Positions 24,410-33,129 of a stretch of DNA of 64,000 bases are shown here, piece by piece. The notes under the pieces were generated by a model, which ran no database searches, was not told where the DNA came from, and was given only the letters and a program-made list of their open reading frames with translations. This DNA is from Hymenobacter sp. H14-R3 (lineage in GTDB: Bacteria; Bacteroidota; Bacteroidia; Cytophagales; Hymenobacteraceae), in NCBI RefSeq assembly GCF_030063445.1, contig NZ_JASITD010000006.1, forward strand, positions 89,749 to 153,748, written 5' to 3'. The stretch's first letter is position 1. Each line of letters opens with the position of its first letter. Position numbers and translations under genes: made by a program.

Positions 24410-25444
24410 CTACCGCGGTACCTCCACGCTCTGCACAATGGCTCGCACTACCTCATCGGCCGTGCCGCCCTCCATTTCGCGCTCGGGCGTGAGCATGATG
24501 CGGTGGCGCAGCACCGGCGCGGCCAGAAACTGCACATCCTCGGGCGTTACGAAGTCGCGGCCGCGCAGGGCGGCCAGGGCCTTGGCCCCGTTGAGCAGCG
24601 CGATGCTGGCGCGGGGCGACGCGCCCAGGTACAGCGCCTTGTGCGCCCGCGTCTGGCCCACGATTTTGGCGATGTATTCGAGCACGTTAGCCTCCACGCG
24701 CTGCTGGCCCACTTGCCGGCGCAGGGCGGCCAGGTCCTCGGCCGTGAGCACGGCCTGCACCTTATCAAGCGGCGTGCCGCCGAAGCCGGCGTGGTGGCCC
24801 TGGAGAATCTGGATTTCCTCAGCCAGCGTGGGGTAGCCCACGTTCAGTTTGAAGAGAAAGCGGTCGAGCTGGGCCTCGGGCAGGCGGTAGGTACCTTCCT
24901 GTTCGATAGGGTTTTGCGTGGCCAGCACCACGAAGGGCGTGGTCATGCGGTGGGTGGTGCCGTCCTGGGTTACGGTGCGCTCCTCCATCACCTCAAACAG
25001 GGCCGATTGGGTCTTGGCGGGGGCGCGGTTGATTTCGTCAATCAGCACCACGCTGGCGAAAATGGGGCCGGGCCGAAACTCGAAGTCGCCCTGCGCCGGC
25101 CGGAAGATGCTGGTGCCCAGCACATCGGCCGGCATGAGGTCGGGCGTGAACTGGATGCGGCTGAACGGCACGGCCAGCGTGCGGGCCAGTAGCTTGGCGG
25201 TGAGGGTTTTGGCCACGCCGGGCACGCCTTCGAGCAGCACGTGGCCATCGGCGAGCAGGGCGGTGAGCAGCAGCTCCAGCAAGTCTTGCTGGCCCACTAT
25301 TACCTGGCCTATCTGCTGGCGCACGGCCTCGGTGCGGGCCGTGAGGTGCGAGAGGTCGGTGCGCGGGGCCAAGGCGGGCTCGGGGGCCGCCGCGGTGGCG
25401 GGCAGCTGGTTGTCCGACGGTGAAAAAGGCGTTTCGTTTTCCAT
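24410..25444 (-). CDS. MoxR family AAA+ ATPase
   Basis: A 344-residue AAA+ protein of the MoxR type. Walker A is GVPGVAKT, Walker B with the glutamate is VVLIDEINRAP, and the sensor/arginine-finger region follows (VLATQNPIEQEGTYRLPEAQLDRFLFKL). The N-terminal 30 residues are a Pro/Ala-rich extension. The C-terminal lid domain includes YLGASPRASIALLNGAKALA, a MoxR hallmark. It presumably remodels a partner through DUF58/VWA proteins; the DUF58 gene is the next core gene. A 214-bp non-coding gap upstream suggests its own promoter, although no consensus was found. Confidence 0.94.
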   Translation of the reverse strand: MENETPFSPSDNQLPATAAAPEPALAPRTDLSHLTARTEAVRQQIGQVIVGQQDLLELLLTALLADGHVLLEGVPGVAKTLTAKLLARTLAVPFSRIQFTPDLMPADVLGTSIFRPAQGDFEFRPGPIFASVVLIDEINRAPAKTQSALFEVMEERTVTQDGTTHRMTTPFVVLATQNPIEQEGTYRLPEAQLDRFLFKLNVGYPTLAEEIQILQGHHAGFGGTPLDKVQAVLTAEDLAALRRQVGQQRVEANVLEYIAKIVGQTRAHKALYLGASPRASIALLNGAKALAALRGRDFVTPEDVQFLAAPVLRHRIMLTPEREMEGGTADEVVRAIVQSVEVPR

Positions 25445-25658
25445 TACTAAAAGGGCCGGGTGGGCCAGTAGGCTACTTAAAAAATTGGGGCGAAGCGACG
25501 AAACCAGTGTGCCAGTGGCCTAACTTGCCGGCCCGCCAACGGCTCAAACAAGCCGAAAAACAACGAAAAAAGCCCTTTTAAACATCATAAAGGCACTTTA
25601 TTAGAAAAGTACAATTCACGAAAAAGGCCATTTCCCGGCACAGTGCAAAAGTTGATTT

Positions 25659-26996
25659 TCACCGTGATTCGTGCTTGAAATCCTGGATGGCGCGGCTCAA
25701 AATAAGCAGTTCGCGGTCGGTGACGGCGGGGGCGGTGCGGGCAAAATTGATGAGCCGCACCAGCTCATCGACGCGGGGCCGGGCCACGCCCGACTTCTGG
25801 CTGAGGCGCTCGCGGAAGTCCTCATCGGCTAGGTTGGGCGCGGGCTCGTGGAAGCGGGTGCGCAGGTAATCGAGGAACAGCGCCGTTTTCTTTTCGGCAA
25901 TGCGCGCGTGGTTGCGCCCCTGCTGGTAGAGGCCCGCCACGGTGCGCGTAAAAAGCAGCGTAGTATTGGGCAACGGCTTGATAGTGGGGATGATGCGCTG
26001 GCGGCGGCGCGCCTCCACCAGCACGAATAGCAGCCCCGTGAGCAGTAGCAGGTAGTAGGCCGTGCGCAGGGCCGGGTGGGCCATTACCACGCGCAGCAGC
26101 GACTGCTCGCCGGCGCGGCCCTGCTTCTGGTACTCGTCCCACCAGGCGGGGTGGCCGGCGGGCAGGCAGGAGAGCGCCGCAAACGCAAAGTCGGCGGTGC
26201 GGGGCCGCAGCACCCAGTAGTTGCCAAAGGCCAGCGGCACCGAGCACAGGTAAAAATGCCCGCGCCCGTGGTCGAGGCGCAGCAGCACCGGCCGGCCCTG
26301 CTTATCGGCGGCCAGGGTGGCCCCGCGGTGGGCGCGCCGCGCCGTGAGGGCCAGCCGGTAGCTGGCGGCGGCCGGACTGAACCAGAATATTGGGCTGCCG
26401 GGGCGCAGCAGGTGCAGCGCCACCGAGTCAGCCCGGCCCACGCCGGGGGCCAGCATCCGCGTAAACGAGGAGTCGGCGGGGTAGGTGCGGAAACCCAGCG
26501 AATCGGCCAGGGTGGGGCCGCGGCTGGTGCGCTCGAAGCTCTCGGCCGCGATAAACACGGTGTGGCCCTGTGCCACGAAGCGCAGCAGGGCATTGGTTTC
26601 CAGCGAGCTGGCGGTAAACTCCTGATTGATAAAGATGTACTGCGCCTGCGTGTTAGTCAGGGGCAGGGCGGCTGCCTCCAGCGCGGCAGCGGCCTGGTCG
26701 TTGGCGGTATCGGCCGAGTCGTTGTCGAACGTCACGTTGGCGGGCCGGCCGCCTTGCAGCCGGGGCTCCTCACTGCCCAGCAGCTGGTTGTAGATGGGCT
26801 GGCGCACGCTGGCTACCGAGTCGGTGCCCAGCACCTGCGGCAGGGCATCGAAAAGCACGAAGGTGCCGTACGGAATCTTGTCCTTGCTGCTGAGCGAGGG
26901 CGACCAGTCGAGCGGCTTGGGGCGGTAGTATTCGAGGGCCACGTAGGCCCCAAACAGCAGCACCAACCCCACCAAATACCAGCGAAAAGTAGTCAC
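25659..26996 (-). CDS. DUF4350 domain protein, membrane-bound
   Basis: A 445-residue protein with an N-terminal transmembrane anchor (WYLVGLVLLFGAYVALEY), a large extracytoplasmic part holding the DUF4350 domain (SSKDKIPYGTFVLFDALPQV, later HTVFIAAESFERTSRGP), a second membrane segment near residue 310 (AYYLLLLTGLLFVLVEA) and a cytoplasmic helical tail. DUF4350 genes in Bacteroidota usually accompany MoxR, DUF58 and DUF4129 genes, as here. It starts 11 bp after the glycosyltransferase stop. No enzymatic role is known. Confidence 0.85.
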   Translation of the reverse strand: MTTFRWYLVGLVLLFGAYVALEYYRPKPLDWSPSLSSKDKIPYGTFVLFDALPQVLGTDSVASVRQPIYNQLLGSEEPRLQGGRPANVTFDNDSADTANDQAAAALEAAALPLTNTQAQYIFINQEFTASSLETNALLRFVAQGHTVFIAAESFERTSRGPTLADSLGFRTYPADSSFTRMLAPGVGRADSVALHLLRPGSPIFWFSPAAASYRLALTARRAHRGATLAADKQGRPVLLRLDHGRGHFYLCSVPLAFGNYWVLRPRTADFAFAALSCLPAGHPAWWDEYQKQGRAGEQSLLRVVMAHPALRTAYYLLLLTGLLFVLVEARRRQRIIPTIKPLPNTTLLFTRTVAGLYQQGRNHARIAEKKTALFLDYLRTRFHEPAPNLADEDFRERLSQKSGVARPRVDELVRLINFARTAPAVTDRELLILSRAIQDFKHESR

Positions 26997-27007
26997 GTGC
27001 GAGAAGG

Positions 27008-28081
27008 TTAGCGGCCCAGTAAGTCTTGATAGATAGACAGATAGTCGGCCGCGGCCTGCGCCCAGCTGAACTGCCCGGCCTGCGCCTGGGCCTCGGCGGC
27101 GCGGGCGGGCGAGTGCCGGGCCAGCCCCGCGGCTAGCGCCCGCCGCATGGCGGCGGGCGCAAAGTCATCGAAGTAATACGCCGCCGCGCCGCCCACCTCG
27201 GGCAGCGAGGTGAGGCGGCTCAAAAACACGGGCTTGCCCAGCTGCATGGCCTCCACCACGGGCAGGCCAAAGCCCTCAGCCAGTGAGGGTTGCAGGTAGG
27301 CCTGGCAGTGCTGGTAATACCACGTTTTGTCGGCCTCGCTGATGCCGGTGAGCACCGTTACGCGGTCGGCCGCGCCGGCCTGCGCGGCGGCCGACCGGAT
27401 GGCGGCCACGTACTCGGCCTCGGCAAAGCTGCCGGCAATAACCAATTCATTATCAGTATCTTGCAAGAGGGTGGGCAGCACGTGGTAGTTCTTCTTGGCA
27501 TTGATGGTGCCCAGGGCGAAGAAAAACGGCCGGCGCGGCACGTAGGCCGGCGCGTGGCCGGCGGGCAGGGGCGCCAGGGCCTCTACGCCGCGCCGCACGT
27601 AGCGCAGGGGCTGGCGGCCGGTGTAGCCCAGCAGGTCGGCGTGGCGCAACACGTCCTGGCGCACGAAGTCGGAGATAGTAACCAGGTAATCCGCTCGTTT
27701 GATGTTGCGGCGCACCATGGCCAGCTGCCGGGAGTAGGTGCGGGTATTGGGCTTTTCGTGCAAAAAATTGAGGTCGTGAATCGTGAGCACCACCTTGGTG
27801 AAGGGGCTGGTGGGCACGTACCAGCTCAGCTGCGAGGTGGCGTGCCACAGCTGGTAGCCGTAGCTAGGCGGGTTGAGGTACTTGTGGAAGCTGCGCTGCG
27901 TGAGGTAGCGCACGCCTTGCCGGCCCAGCCCGCCCACCTCCCGGGGCGGCACGTAGCAGGTGAGCTGGTAGCGGTGGTTTTGGCGAATGAGCTCGTGGGC
28001 CAGCGGCACCACAAAGTGGCTGAAGCCACTGTTGCGGTCCTTCAGCGGCTCACAGTCAAGCAAAATTCGGGGAAGCGACAT
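27008..28081 (-). CDS. Glycosyltransferase, family 4 type (GT-B)
   Basis: A 357-residue GT-B glycosyltransferase. The donor-binding C-terminal half shows PFFFALGTINAKKNYHVLPT, LVIAGSFAEAEYVAAI and the GT4 signature EGFGLPVVEAMQLGKPVFLS followed by LPEVGG. The N-terminal half contains VVLTIHDLNFLHEKPN. The sugar and acceptor are unknown. Its place between DUF4350 and DUF4129 genes is unusual for this gene set; with short spacing to DUF4350 it is probably co-transcribed. Just upstream (28084-28127) is a run of TAATAGC units belonging to the AGCTGTTAGC repeat family. Confidence 0.9.
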   Translation of the reverse strand: MSLPRILLDCEPLKDRNSGFSHFVVPLAHELIRQNHRYQLTCYVPPREVGGLGRQGVRYLTQRSFHKYLNPPSYGYQLWHATSQLSWYVPTSPFTKVVLTIHDLNFLHEKPNTRTYSRQLAMVRRNIKRADYLVTISDFVRQDVLRHADLLGYTGRQPLRYVRRGVEALAPLPAGHAPAYVPRRPFFFALGTINAKKNYHVLPTLLQDTDNELVIAGSFAEAEYVAAIRSAAAQAGAADRVTVLTGISEADKTWYYQHCQAYLQPSLAEGFGLPVVEAMQLGKPVFLSRLTSLPEVGGAAAYYFDDFAPAAMRRALAAGLARHSPARAAEAQAQAGQFSWAQAAADYLSIYQDLLGR

Positions 28082-28194
28082 TTGGTAAGCTAATAGCTAA
28101 TAGCTAATAGCTGCTAGCCGTTAGCTTTTATTATTGATAAACAGGCAGTTGTGCGGAAAGCGATGACAGTTTTGAACGTGAGCAGCGCAAAAAA

Positions 28195-29031
28195 TCAGGC
28201 GGGTTGGGCGCGGGCGCCGCTCAATTGCTGGCTCAGTCGGTGCTGGTCGGCGCGCACGGCCTGGTAGCTGGCGGCCGACACCGGCAGCTCGCCGTACCAG
28301 CTGTAGGCAAACTGCCGCGTGAGCTGGGCAAACGCCGGGTGGGCGGCCGGGTAGCTGGCGGCCAGTTCGAGCAGGTAGGCCTGGTTGGTTTTGTCGGGTT
28401 GCCAGGCGATTAGGTCGCGGTCGGTGAGCTGCTTGAGCAGGTGCAGGTAGCCCAGGCGCCCGGCCAGCCGCAGGTTGCCGGTGGCCTCGGCCTGGGCAAT
28501 GGCCTCGGCAAAGTTCAGCTCGTGAATGTTCTCCTGGCTGGTTTCGTAGGCCAGCGGCGCGCGGCGCGGCGCGCGCCCAAACATCCGCGTAATATCTACC
28601 TGCAAAAACTTGAGCACTGCAAAAACCACCCCCGCGCCCAGCAGGCAGTAGAAGATGGTGTTCCAGGCCACGCGGCCGCCCTGGGTGCTTTGCAGGCCGC
28701 CTACCTGCCGCAGCACCCAGCCCAGCAGCCGCTGCCACCAGCTGGCCGTGGCCGGCTCCTCGGCCACCTCGGTGTACTGAAAATCGCGCTGGCCGCGCAG
28801 CTCGCGCAGGCGCTCGGCGGCGGGGCGGCGCACGGTTGCGGGGGCCGCATCGGGCGGCAGGGGCGGGGCCGTGGCAGTATCGGCCCGCGCCTGGGCCAAG
28901 CGGCGCAGCACCGCGGGCGGCCCCTGCGCCCGGGCTGCCGGCGGGCCACTGGCTGCCAGGGCCAGCAGGAGCAGGGCGCGCCGGCCGCGTTTGGCTGAAA
29001 TATTGATGTTACGCAAGTAATTGTTAGTCAT
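28195..29031 (-). CDS. DUF4129 domain protein with an IS-derived start codon
   Basis: A 278-residue protein with a signal or anchor sequence (RALLLLALAASGPPAARAQ), a transmembrane segment near residues 125-145 (WNTIFYCLLGAGVVFAVLKF), and a C-terminal DUF4129 domain (GYLHLLKQLTDRDLI, AYSWYGELPVSAASYQAV). DUF4129 accompanies MoxR/DUF58/DUF4350 in Bacteroidota. The first base of its ATG (complement of 29031) is the last base of the adjacent insertion sequence. Removing the IS and one copy of its target duplication would give TTG ACT AAC in the same frame, three bases after the stop of the upstream gene. The frame is otherwise intact. Confidence 0.85.
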   Translation of the reverse strand: MTNNYLRNINISAKRGRRALLLLALAASGPPAARAQGPPAVLRRLAQARADTATAPPLPPDAAPATVRRPAAERLRELRGQRDFQYTEVAEEPATASWWQRLLGWVLRQVGGLQSTQGGRVAWNTIFYCLLGAGVVFAVLKFLQVDITRMFGRAPRRAPLAYETSQENIHELNFAEAIAQAEATGNLRLAGRLGYLHLLKQLTDRDLIAWQPDKTNQAYLLELAASYPAAHPAFAQLTRQFAYSWYGELPVSAASYQAVRADQHRLSQQLSGARAQPA

Positions 29032-30080
29032 AGGACTTACGCAAAAGCTGTAACTTGAAAGGAAAAGCGATGAAAGTGACCGCGCAACTTTACGGGCAGT
29101 TTTTGGTGAGCAGCCAAGTCAACTACACAGGCACGTACCTGGCCGACCATCTGGAGGGCCTGACGCACGACAATGTGCGTTACTTCCTCAAGACCAGGCG
29201 GTTCACGCCGCGCCAACTCTGGCAGCAGGTGCGTCCGCAGGTGGTACTGAGCCAGCGGGGCTACGTCTTGTTCGACGACACAGTGCTGGATAAGCACCAC
29301 AGCCGACGCATCGAACTTGTTCGCCGTCAGTATAGCGGCAATGCCCACGGCGTGATTGCCGGCATCGGCCTGGTCACCTGCGTGTACGTCAATCCGGAAA
29401 CCGACCAGTTCTGGCTCATTGACTACCGCCTCTTTGCGCCCGATACCGATGGCAAGACCAAGCTCGACCACGTGGCCGACATGCTCGGCCAGTTGGCCCC
29501 GCGCGGCATTCTGTACCGCACGGTGTTGATGGATAGTTGGTACGCCACCACGGCCCTGTTCAAGTGGCTGCTCAAAGCCGAAAAAACGTTTTACTGCCCG
29601 CTGAAAAGTAACCGCTTGGTGGACGATTCCGGTGGCCAGCAGCCCTACCAGCCCGTGGGCTGCCTGAGCTGGTCGACTGCGGAAGTGGCGGCTGGCAAAA
29701 CCCTGAAAGTGAAGGGCATGCCGAAGGAGTGCAAGTTGAAACTTTTCCGCGTACTGGTGTCTCCCCACCGGACGGACTACCTCCTGACCAACGAGGTAGC
29801 GCCCCGCGCCACGGCCGCTGCCGAACAAGAAAGCAGCGTTCGCTGGACGATTGAGCAGTTTCACCGCGAACTCAAGCAGCTCACCGGCGTGCAGGCCTGT
29901 CAGTGCCGGCTGGCCCGCAGCCAGCGCAACCACATTGCCCTGGCCGTGCGGGCCTGGACCCGGCTCAAACAAGCTGCCTACCAGACCAAGCAGACCGTCT
30001 ATCAGCTTAAACAAGGCTTTTTGGATGCGTATATGCGGCACGAGTTGATACAGCCAGTACTGGCTTTTGCGTAAGTCCTA
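29031..30080. mobile_element. Complete insertion sequence, 1050 bp
   Basis: Perfect 18-bp terminal inverted repeats TAGGACTTACGCAAAAGC (29031-29048 and, inverted, 30063-30080) enclose one transposase gene. The sequence AGTCA is present immediately outside both ends (29026-29030 and 30081-30085), a 5-bp target duplication. All parts look intact, so the element may be active. It splits the SpoIIM/DUF4129 gene set and is oriented against it. Confidence 0.92.
29070..30074 (+). CDS. DDE transposase, IS701/IS4-like
   Basis: A 334-residue transposase from the ATG at 29070 (MKVTAQLYGQFLVSS); a TTG at 29055 could add five residues. The DDE acid triad can be placed in VLFDDTVLDKHHS (first Asp), RTVLMDSWYATTALF (second Asp) and RWTIEQFHRELKQLTG (Glu within an E-x6-K signature). 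The segment ELVRRQYSGNAHG matches the DDE_5 type of domain found in IS701 elements. The reading frame is intact and ends 6 bp before the end of the IS, inside the right terminal repeat. Confidence 0.9.
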   Translation: MKVTAQLYGQFLVSSQVNYTGTYLADHLEGLTHDNVRYFLKTRRFTPRQLWQQVRPQVVLSQRGYVLFDDTVLDKHHSRRIELVRRQYSGNAHGVIAGIGLVTCVYVNPETDQFWLIDYRLFAPDTDGKTKLDHVADMLGQLAPRGILYRTVLMDSWYATTALFKWLLKAEKTFYCPLKSNRLVDDSGGQQPYQPVGCLSWSTAEVAAGKTLKVKGMPKECKLKLFRVLVSPHRTDYLLTNEVAPRATAAAEQESSVRWTIEQFHRELKQLTGVQACQCRLARSQRNHIALAVRAWTRLKQAAYQTKQTVYQLKQGFLDAYMRHELIQPVLAFA

Positions 30081-30089
30081 AGTCAATAA

Positions 30090-31130
30090 TTAATACTCAC
30101 CTTCTTCTTCGGGTCGGTAGTAGCCCGACTGCGCCACCGGCGCGGCCTGGGGCTGGCCCAGCTGGTCCACGAGCAGGCGCAGGCCGCGGCCCTCGCGCTT
30201 CTCGACCAAGTTAAAATACTGAAACACCAGCGCCAGCATGGGCAGCGTGTAGGTAATGACGATGCCCACCGCGTAAAAACACTGGGCTATCAGGCCCAGC
30301 ACGTCGGAACCGAGGCCCGGTACTTGCAGCATCTTGCCAAACGTAACGGCGTACTGCGGAATGGCGAACACCACGGCCAGCATCGATTGCAGAAATGTGG
30401 CTACCAGGATGAGCCCAAACGTGGCCCACCAGCGCCCCCGAATCAGCTGAAAGCACCGACCCACGCTCGCAAATACGCCCCGGTCTTCAAACCATAGTAC
30501 CGGAAAAAATAAGCTCATCGCGATGGATGCATAAATAATCAGGAAGTAGAGTACTGGTATCAGCAAAAACCCCCAGGCCAGCCCCGACGAGCCGGTGCCC
30601 AGTAGTTTGCCGATGCCCACGGCCCCGCCCACCAGCACCAGCACGCCCACCACCAGCGCCACGTAGCCGCCCACCAGCAGCCCGATAATGGCTAGCATGC
30701 GGCCCAGGCGGGCGCGCAGCTCGGCCCACACCTCGCGGGGCGTAACGGGCACGGCGGCCGGCAGCCGCAGCCGCGCCCGCACGTAGCCGTGCACCGTGCC
30801 CACGAGCAGCAAAAACGCCAGCAGGCCGCCCAGCATAGCCAGCCCCAGCCCGCTAAAGCCCGCTGCGCCGAACTGGTCAAACGGGTTGGCGGCCCTGGGT
30901 ACCACCCCCGCCCGCTGGGCGGCCACGGCGTGCCCAGTAAAGTTGAACATGGTGTTGGTGAAGATGCCCAGCCCAATGCCCATGAGCAGCGTGCCTGGCA
31001 ACACAAAGTAAACCAGGCACTTACCCAAAGGCCGCCAGTGCGCCCCAATAAAATCGAAGGCCGCCGAAATCTTAGCGCCAAAGTCGCGCTCTTGCCAAAA
31101 GTCGGCCGGGCTGGTAAAAGTATTCTTCAT
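30090..31130 (-). CDS. Multi-pass membrane protein of the MoxR-linked gene set
   Basis: A 346-residue protein with about six hydrophobic segments, including LVYFVLPGTLLMGIGLGIF, LAMLGGLLAFLLLVGTVHGY, MLAIIGLLVGGYVALVVGVL and GIVITYTLPMLALVFQYFNLV. It resembles membrane-domain proteins encoded between SpoIIM-like and DUF4129 genes in Bacteroidota. No function is known. It lies 42 bp after the SpoIIM-like gene. Its stop codon is now 10 bp from the right end of the IS; before insertion it was followed almost directly by the DUF4129 frame. Confidence 0.75.
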   Translation of the reverse strand: MKNTFTSPADFWQERDFGAKISAAFDFIGAHWRPLGKCLVYFVLPGTLLMGIGLGIFTNTMFNFTGHAVAAQRAGVVPRAANPFDQFGAAGFSGLGLAMLGGLLAFLLLVGTVHGYVRARLRLPAAVPVTPREVWAELRARLGRMLAIIGLLVGGYVALVVGVLVLVGGAVGIGKLLGTGSSGLAWGFLLIPVLYFLIIYASIAMSLFFPVLWFEDRGVFASVGRCFQLIRGRWWATFGLILVATFLQSMLAVVFAIPQYAVTFGKMLQVPGLGSDVLGLIAQCFYAVGIVITYTLPMLALVFQYFNLVEKREGRGLRLLVDQLGQPQAAPVAQSGYYRPEEEGEY

Positions 31131-31172
31131 AGAGGCTGGTAAAAAGCTGGGTGTGAATAACTTGTTGATAAC

Positions 31173-32123
31173 TTAGGCGGGGCGGGCCAGCCGCTGCACC
31201 CGGCGCGGGTACACGCCAAAGTACCAGCCCATAAACGCCGCCGAGCCGCCGATGATGCTGAGGCTCAGGGCCAGCGGCATTTCGGTGTGGCGCGTTACGA
31301 AGCCTTCGAGAAAGGCGGCCACCACAATGATGGGCACCAGGCCCAGGGCCAGCTTCACGGCGTCGCGGGCGGCGCGGGCCAGCGACTCGCGCCGCGAGTA
31401 GGTGCCCGGAAACAGCAGCCCGCCGCCCAAAATGAAGCCCGCCCCGCCGGCCAGCACAATGCTCGGGATTTCGAGCGTGCCGTGAATCCAGATGGTGAGC
31501 AGCGAGGGTAGCAGCACATGCTGCTGGTAGAAAAAATACTGAAACGCCCCCAGCATCAGGCCATTAGCAAAGAGCGAGTACAGCGTGCCCAGCCCCAGCG
31601 TGAGGCCCAGGGCAAAGGTGCGCAGGGCCACCAGCAGGTTATTGGCGGCAATGCCCACAAACATGGCCGCCGAGCCGCCCGACTTATAAATGGCCATGGG
31701 GTCGCCGCGCCGGATGTTGGCCAGCGTCTGGTTCACGTAGTCGTCGCCGAGCACCACGCGCAAAAAATCGGCGTCGTAGGCCGCCGACAGCACCCCCAGC
31801 GCCGTGAACAGCACAAATAAGCCCATGGCCCAGGCCAGCGCCACTTGGTGCCGGGCCACCACCAGCGGCACCTCCACGGCCCAAAACTGCGCAATGCGGC
31901 GCGGCTGCTCGGCCTTGTTGCGGTACAGCGACTGGTGCAGGCGGCCAGCCAGCGCGTTGAGGTACGCCGCGGTATCCGAGCCGGGGTAAAAGGTTTGGGC
32001 GTAGGCCAGGTCGTCGGTGAGGGCCACGAAGCGGGCGGCCAACTCGTCGGGCGTGGCGGGCGGGCGGGCGTCGTACTGCTGCCAGCGCTCCTGGTTTTGA
32101 CGCAAAAAAACGGCTTCGCGCAT
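31173..32123 (-). CDS. Stage II sporulation protein M-like membrane protein
   Basis: A 316-residue SpoIIM-like protein. A soluble N-terminal half (MREAVFLRQNQERWQQYD to about residue 100) is followed by several membrane helices: GLFVLFTALGVLSAAY, AMFVGIAANNLLVALRTFAL, and the characteristic LLTIWIHGTLEIPSIVLAGG. This organism is not a spore former by its other genes; the family is widespread outside Firmicutes, usually beside RDD and MoxR-type genes. It is the first gene of the minus-strand set and diverges from the RDD gene across 96 bp. Confidence 0.88.
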   Translation of the reverse strand: MREAVFLRQNQERWQQYDARPPATPDELAARFVALTDDLAYAQTFYPGSDTAAYLNALAGRLHQSLYRNKAEQPRRIAQFWAVEVPLVVARHQVALAWAMGLFVLFTALGVLSAAYDADFLRVVLGDDYVNQTLANIRRGDPMAIYKSGGSAAMFVGIAANNLLVALRTFALGLTLGLGTLYSLFANGLMLGAFQYFFYQQHVLLPSLLTIWIHGTLEIPSIVLAGGAGFILGGGLLFPGTYSRRESLARAARDAVKLALGLVPIIVVAAFLEGFVTRHTEMPLALSLSIIGGSAAFMGWYFGVYPRRVQRLARPA

Positions 32124-32219
32124 AAGTTGGCGGGGTTAGGGCCTAAAGGTAGGCAGCGGCCGAATACGCACTTAGCTGGAAAGGCGTATTTTTCGGCTCA
32201 TTCCAGCATAGCGGGCTTT

Positions 32220-32999
32220 ATGGCAACCATTCGCATTCACACCACCCAAAACGTTACGCTCGAATATGAGGTGGCCAGCATTGGCAGCCGCATCGTGGCC
32301 ACCATTCTCGACTACCTGATACTGCTGGCCTGGAGCGGGCTGTGGCTGGTTATCGCGCTTGCCGTAGTCCTGGCTACCAGCGGCAAGGGTGGCCACAGCA
32401 ACCTCAGCTACCGCAACCCGGCCGAGCTGCTGGGGGTAGCCCTGGCCGTGCTGCTAGGCATTATTATCGTGGCCCCGTTTTTCTTCTACAACCTGGCTTG
32501 CGAGATATTCTTCAACGGCCAGAGCCTGGGCAAAAAGGCGCAGCACCTGCGCGTGGTGCGCCTCGATGGCACCGCGCCGCGCCTCGGCGACTACTTTCTG
32601 CGCTGGCTGCTGCGCATCGTCGATTTTGGGTTTGGCTACGGCGTTATCGCCGTTGTCACCATCGCCCTCAACGGCAAGGGCCAGCGCCTCGGCGACCTGG
32701 CCGCCGGCACCAGTGTTATCAGCCTGCGCGCCCGCCCCGGCCCGCTGGCCGACCTGGCCCCGCCCGCCGCGCCAATAGGCTACGAGCCGGTGTTTGCCCA
32801 AGCCGCCGACCTCAGCGACCACGACGTAACGCTGCTGCGCCAGCTGCTGGGCCGCGGCCTGCAACACGAAAACCACCTGCTGCTGCACGAGACGGCTACC
32901 AAAATAAAGCAGCTGCTGCACGTGAGCAGCGACCTGCCCGATGAAGCCTTTCTGCGCACCATCCTGCGCGACCATGCCCACCTGGTAACGCAGGCGTAA
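32220..32999 (+). CDS. RDD family membrane protein
   Basis: A 259-residue protein starting at the ATG at 32220 (MATIRIHTTQNVTLEYE); the longer upstream frame is antisense to the SpoIIM-like gene. The RDD domain is visible from ASIGSRIVATILDYLILLAW, where the R-D-D pattern is conserved, and continues in two further membrane helices with SLGKKAQHLRVVRLDG and QRLGDLAAGTSVI. The C-terminal 90 residues are soluble and helical. RDD proteins are proposed transporters or membrane anchors. The divergent arrangement with SpoIIM is typical. Confidence 0.88.
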   Translation: MATIRIHTTQNVTLEYEVASIGSRIVATILDYLILLAWSGLWLVIALAVVLATSGKGGHSNLSYRNPAELLGVALAVLLGIIIVAPFFFYNLACEIFFNGQSLGKKAQHLRVVRLDGTAPRLGDYFLRWLLRIVDFGFGYGVIAVVTIALNGKGQRLGDLAAGTSVISLRARPGPLADLAPPAAPIGYEPVFAQAADLSDHDVTLLRQLLGRGLQHENHLLLHETATKIKQLLHVSSDLPDEAFLRTILRDHAHLVTQA

Positions 33000-33032
33000 G
33001 TATTTGGCTGTTAGCTGCTAGTCTTTCTGCTT

Positions 33033-33112
33033 AGGACTTACACCAAAGCGTTTGTCATTGCCGCGCTCCACTGCGTTGCGCTCGCAATGACAAACGCTTT
33101 GGTGTAAGTCCT
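33033..33112. repeat. 80-bp perfect palindrome with IS-like ends (MITE-like)
   Basis: A 29-nt arm starting AGGACTTACACCAAAGC (33033-33061) is exactly complementary to 33084-33112, with a 22-nt centre. With the preceding T, the left end TAGGACTTACACCAAAGC matches the 18-bp end of the IS at 29031 in 16 positions. The inner part (GTCATTGCCGCGCTCC) belongs to a separate local palindrome family. No coding capacity and no target duplication was seen. Confidence 0.85.
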
Positions 33113-33129
33113 GGCCAAATACCCCAACT

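Noticed and set aside
29055..29069. TTG at 29055 as transposase start
   Set aside because: It would place the start close behind the terminal repeat; the ATG at 29070 is simpler, although the five-residue extension cannot be excluded.
31173..32123. Evidence for sporulation from the SpoIIM-like gene
   Set aside because: The family is common in non-sporulating Bacteroidota next to RDD and MoxR-linked genes, and no other sporulation gene is present.
33033..33112. Riboswitch or small RNA gene in the perfect palindrome after the RDD gene
   Set aside because: Perfect symmetry and IS-like ends indicate a transposable palindrome, and a proper terminator follows separately at 33130.
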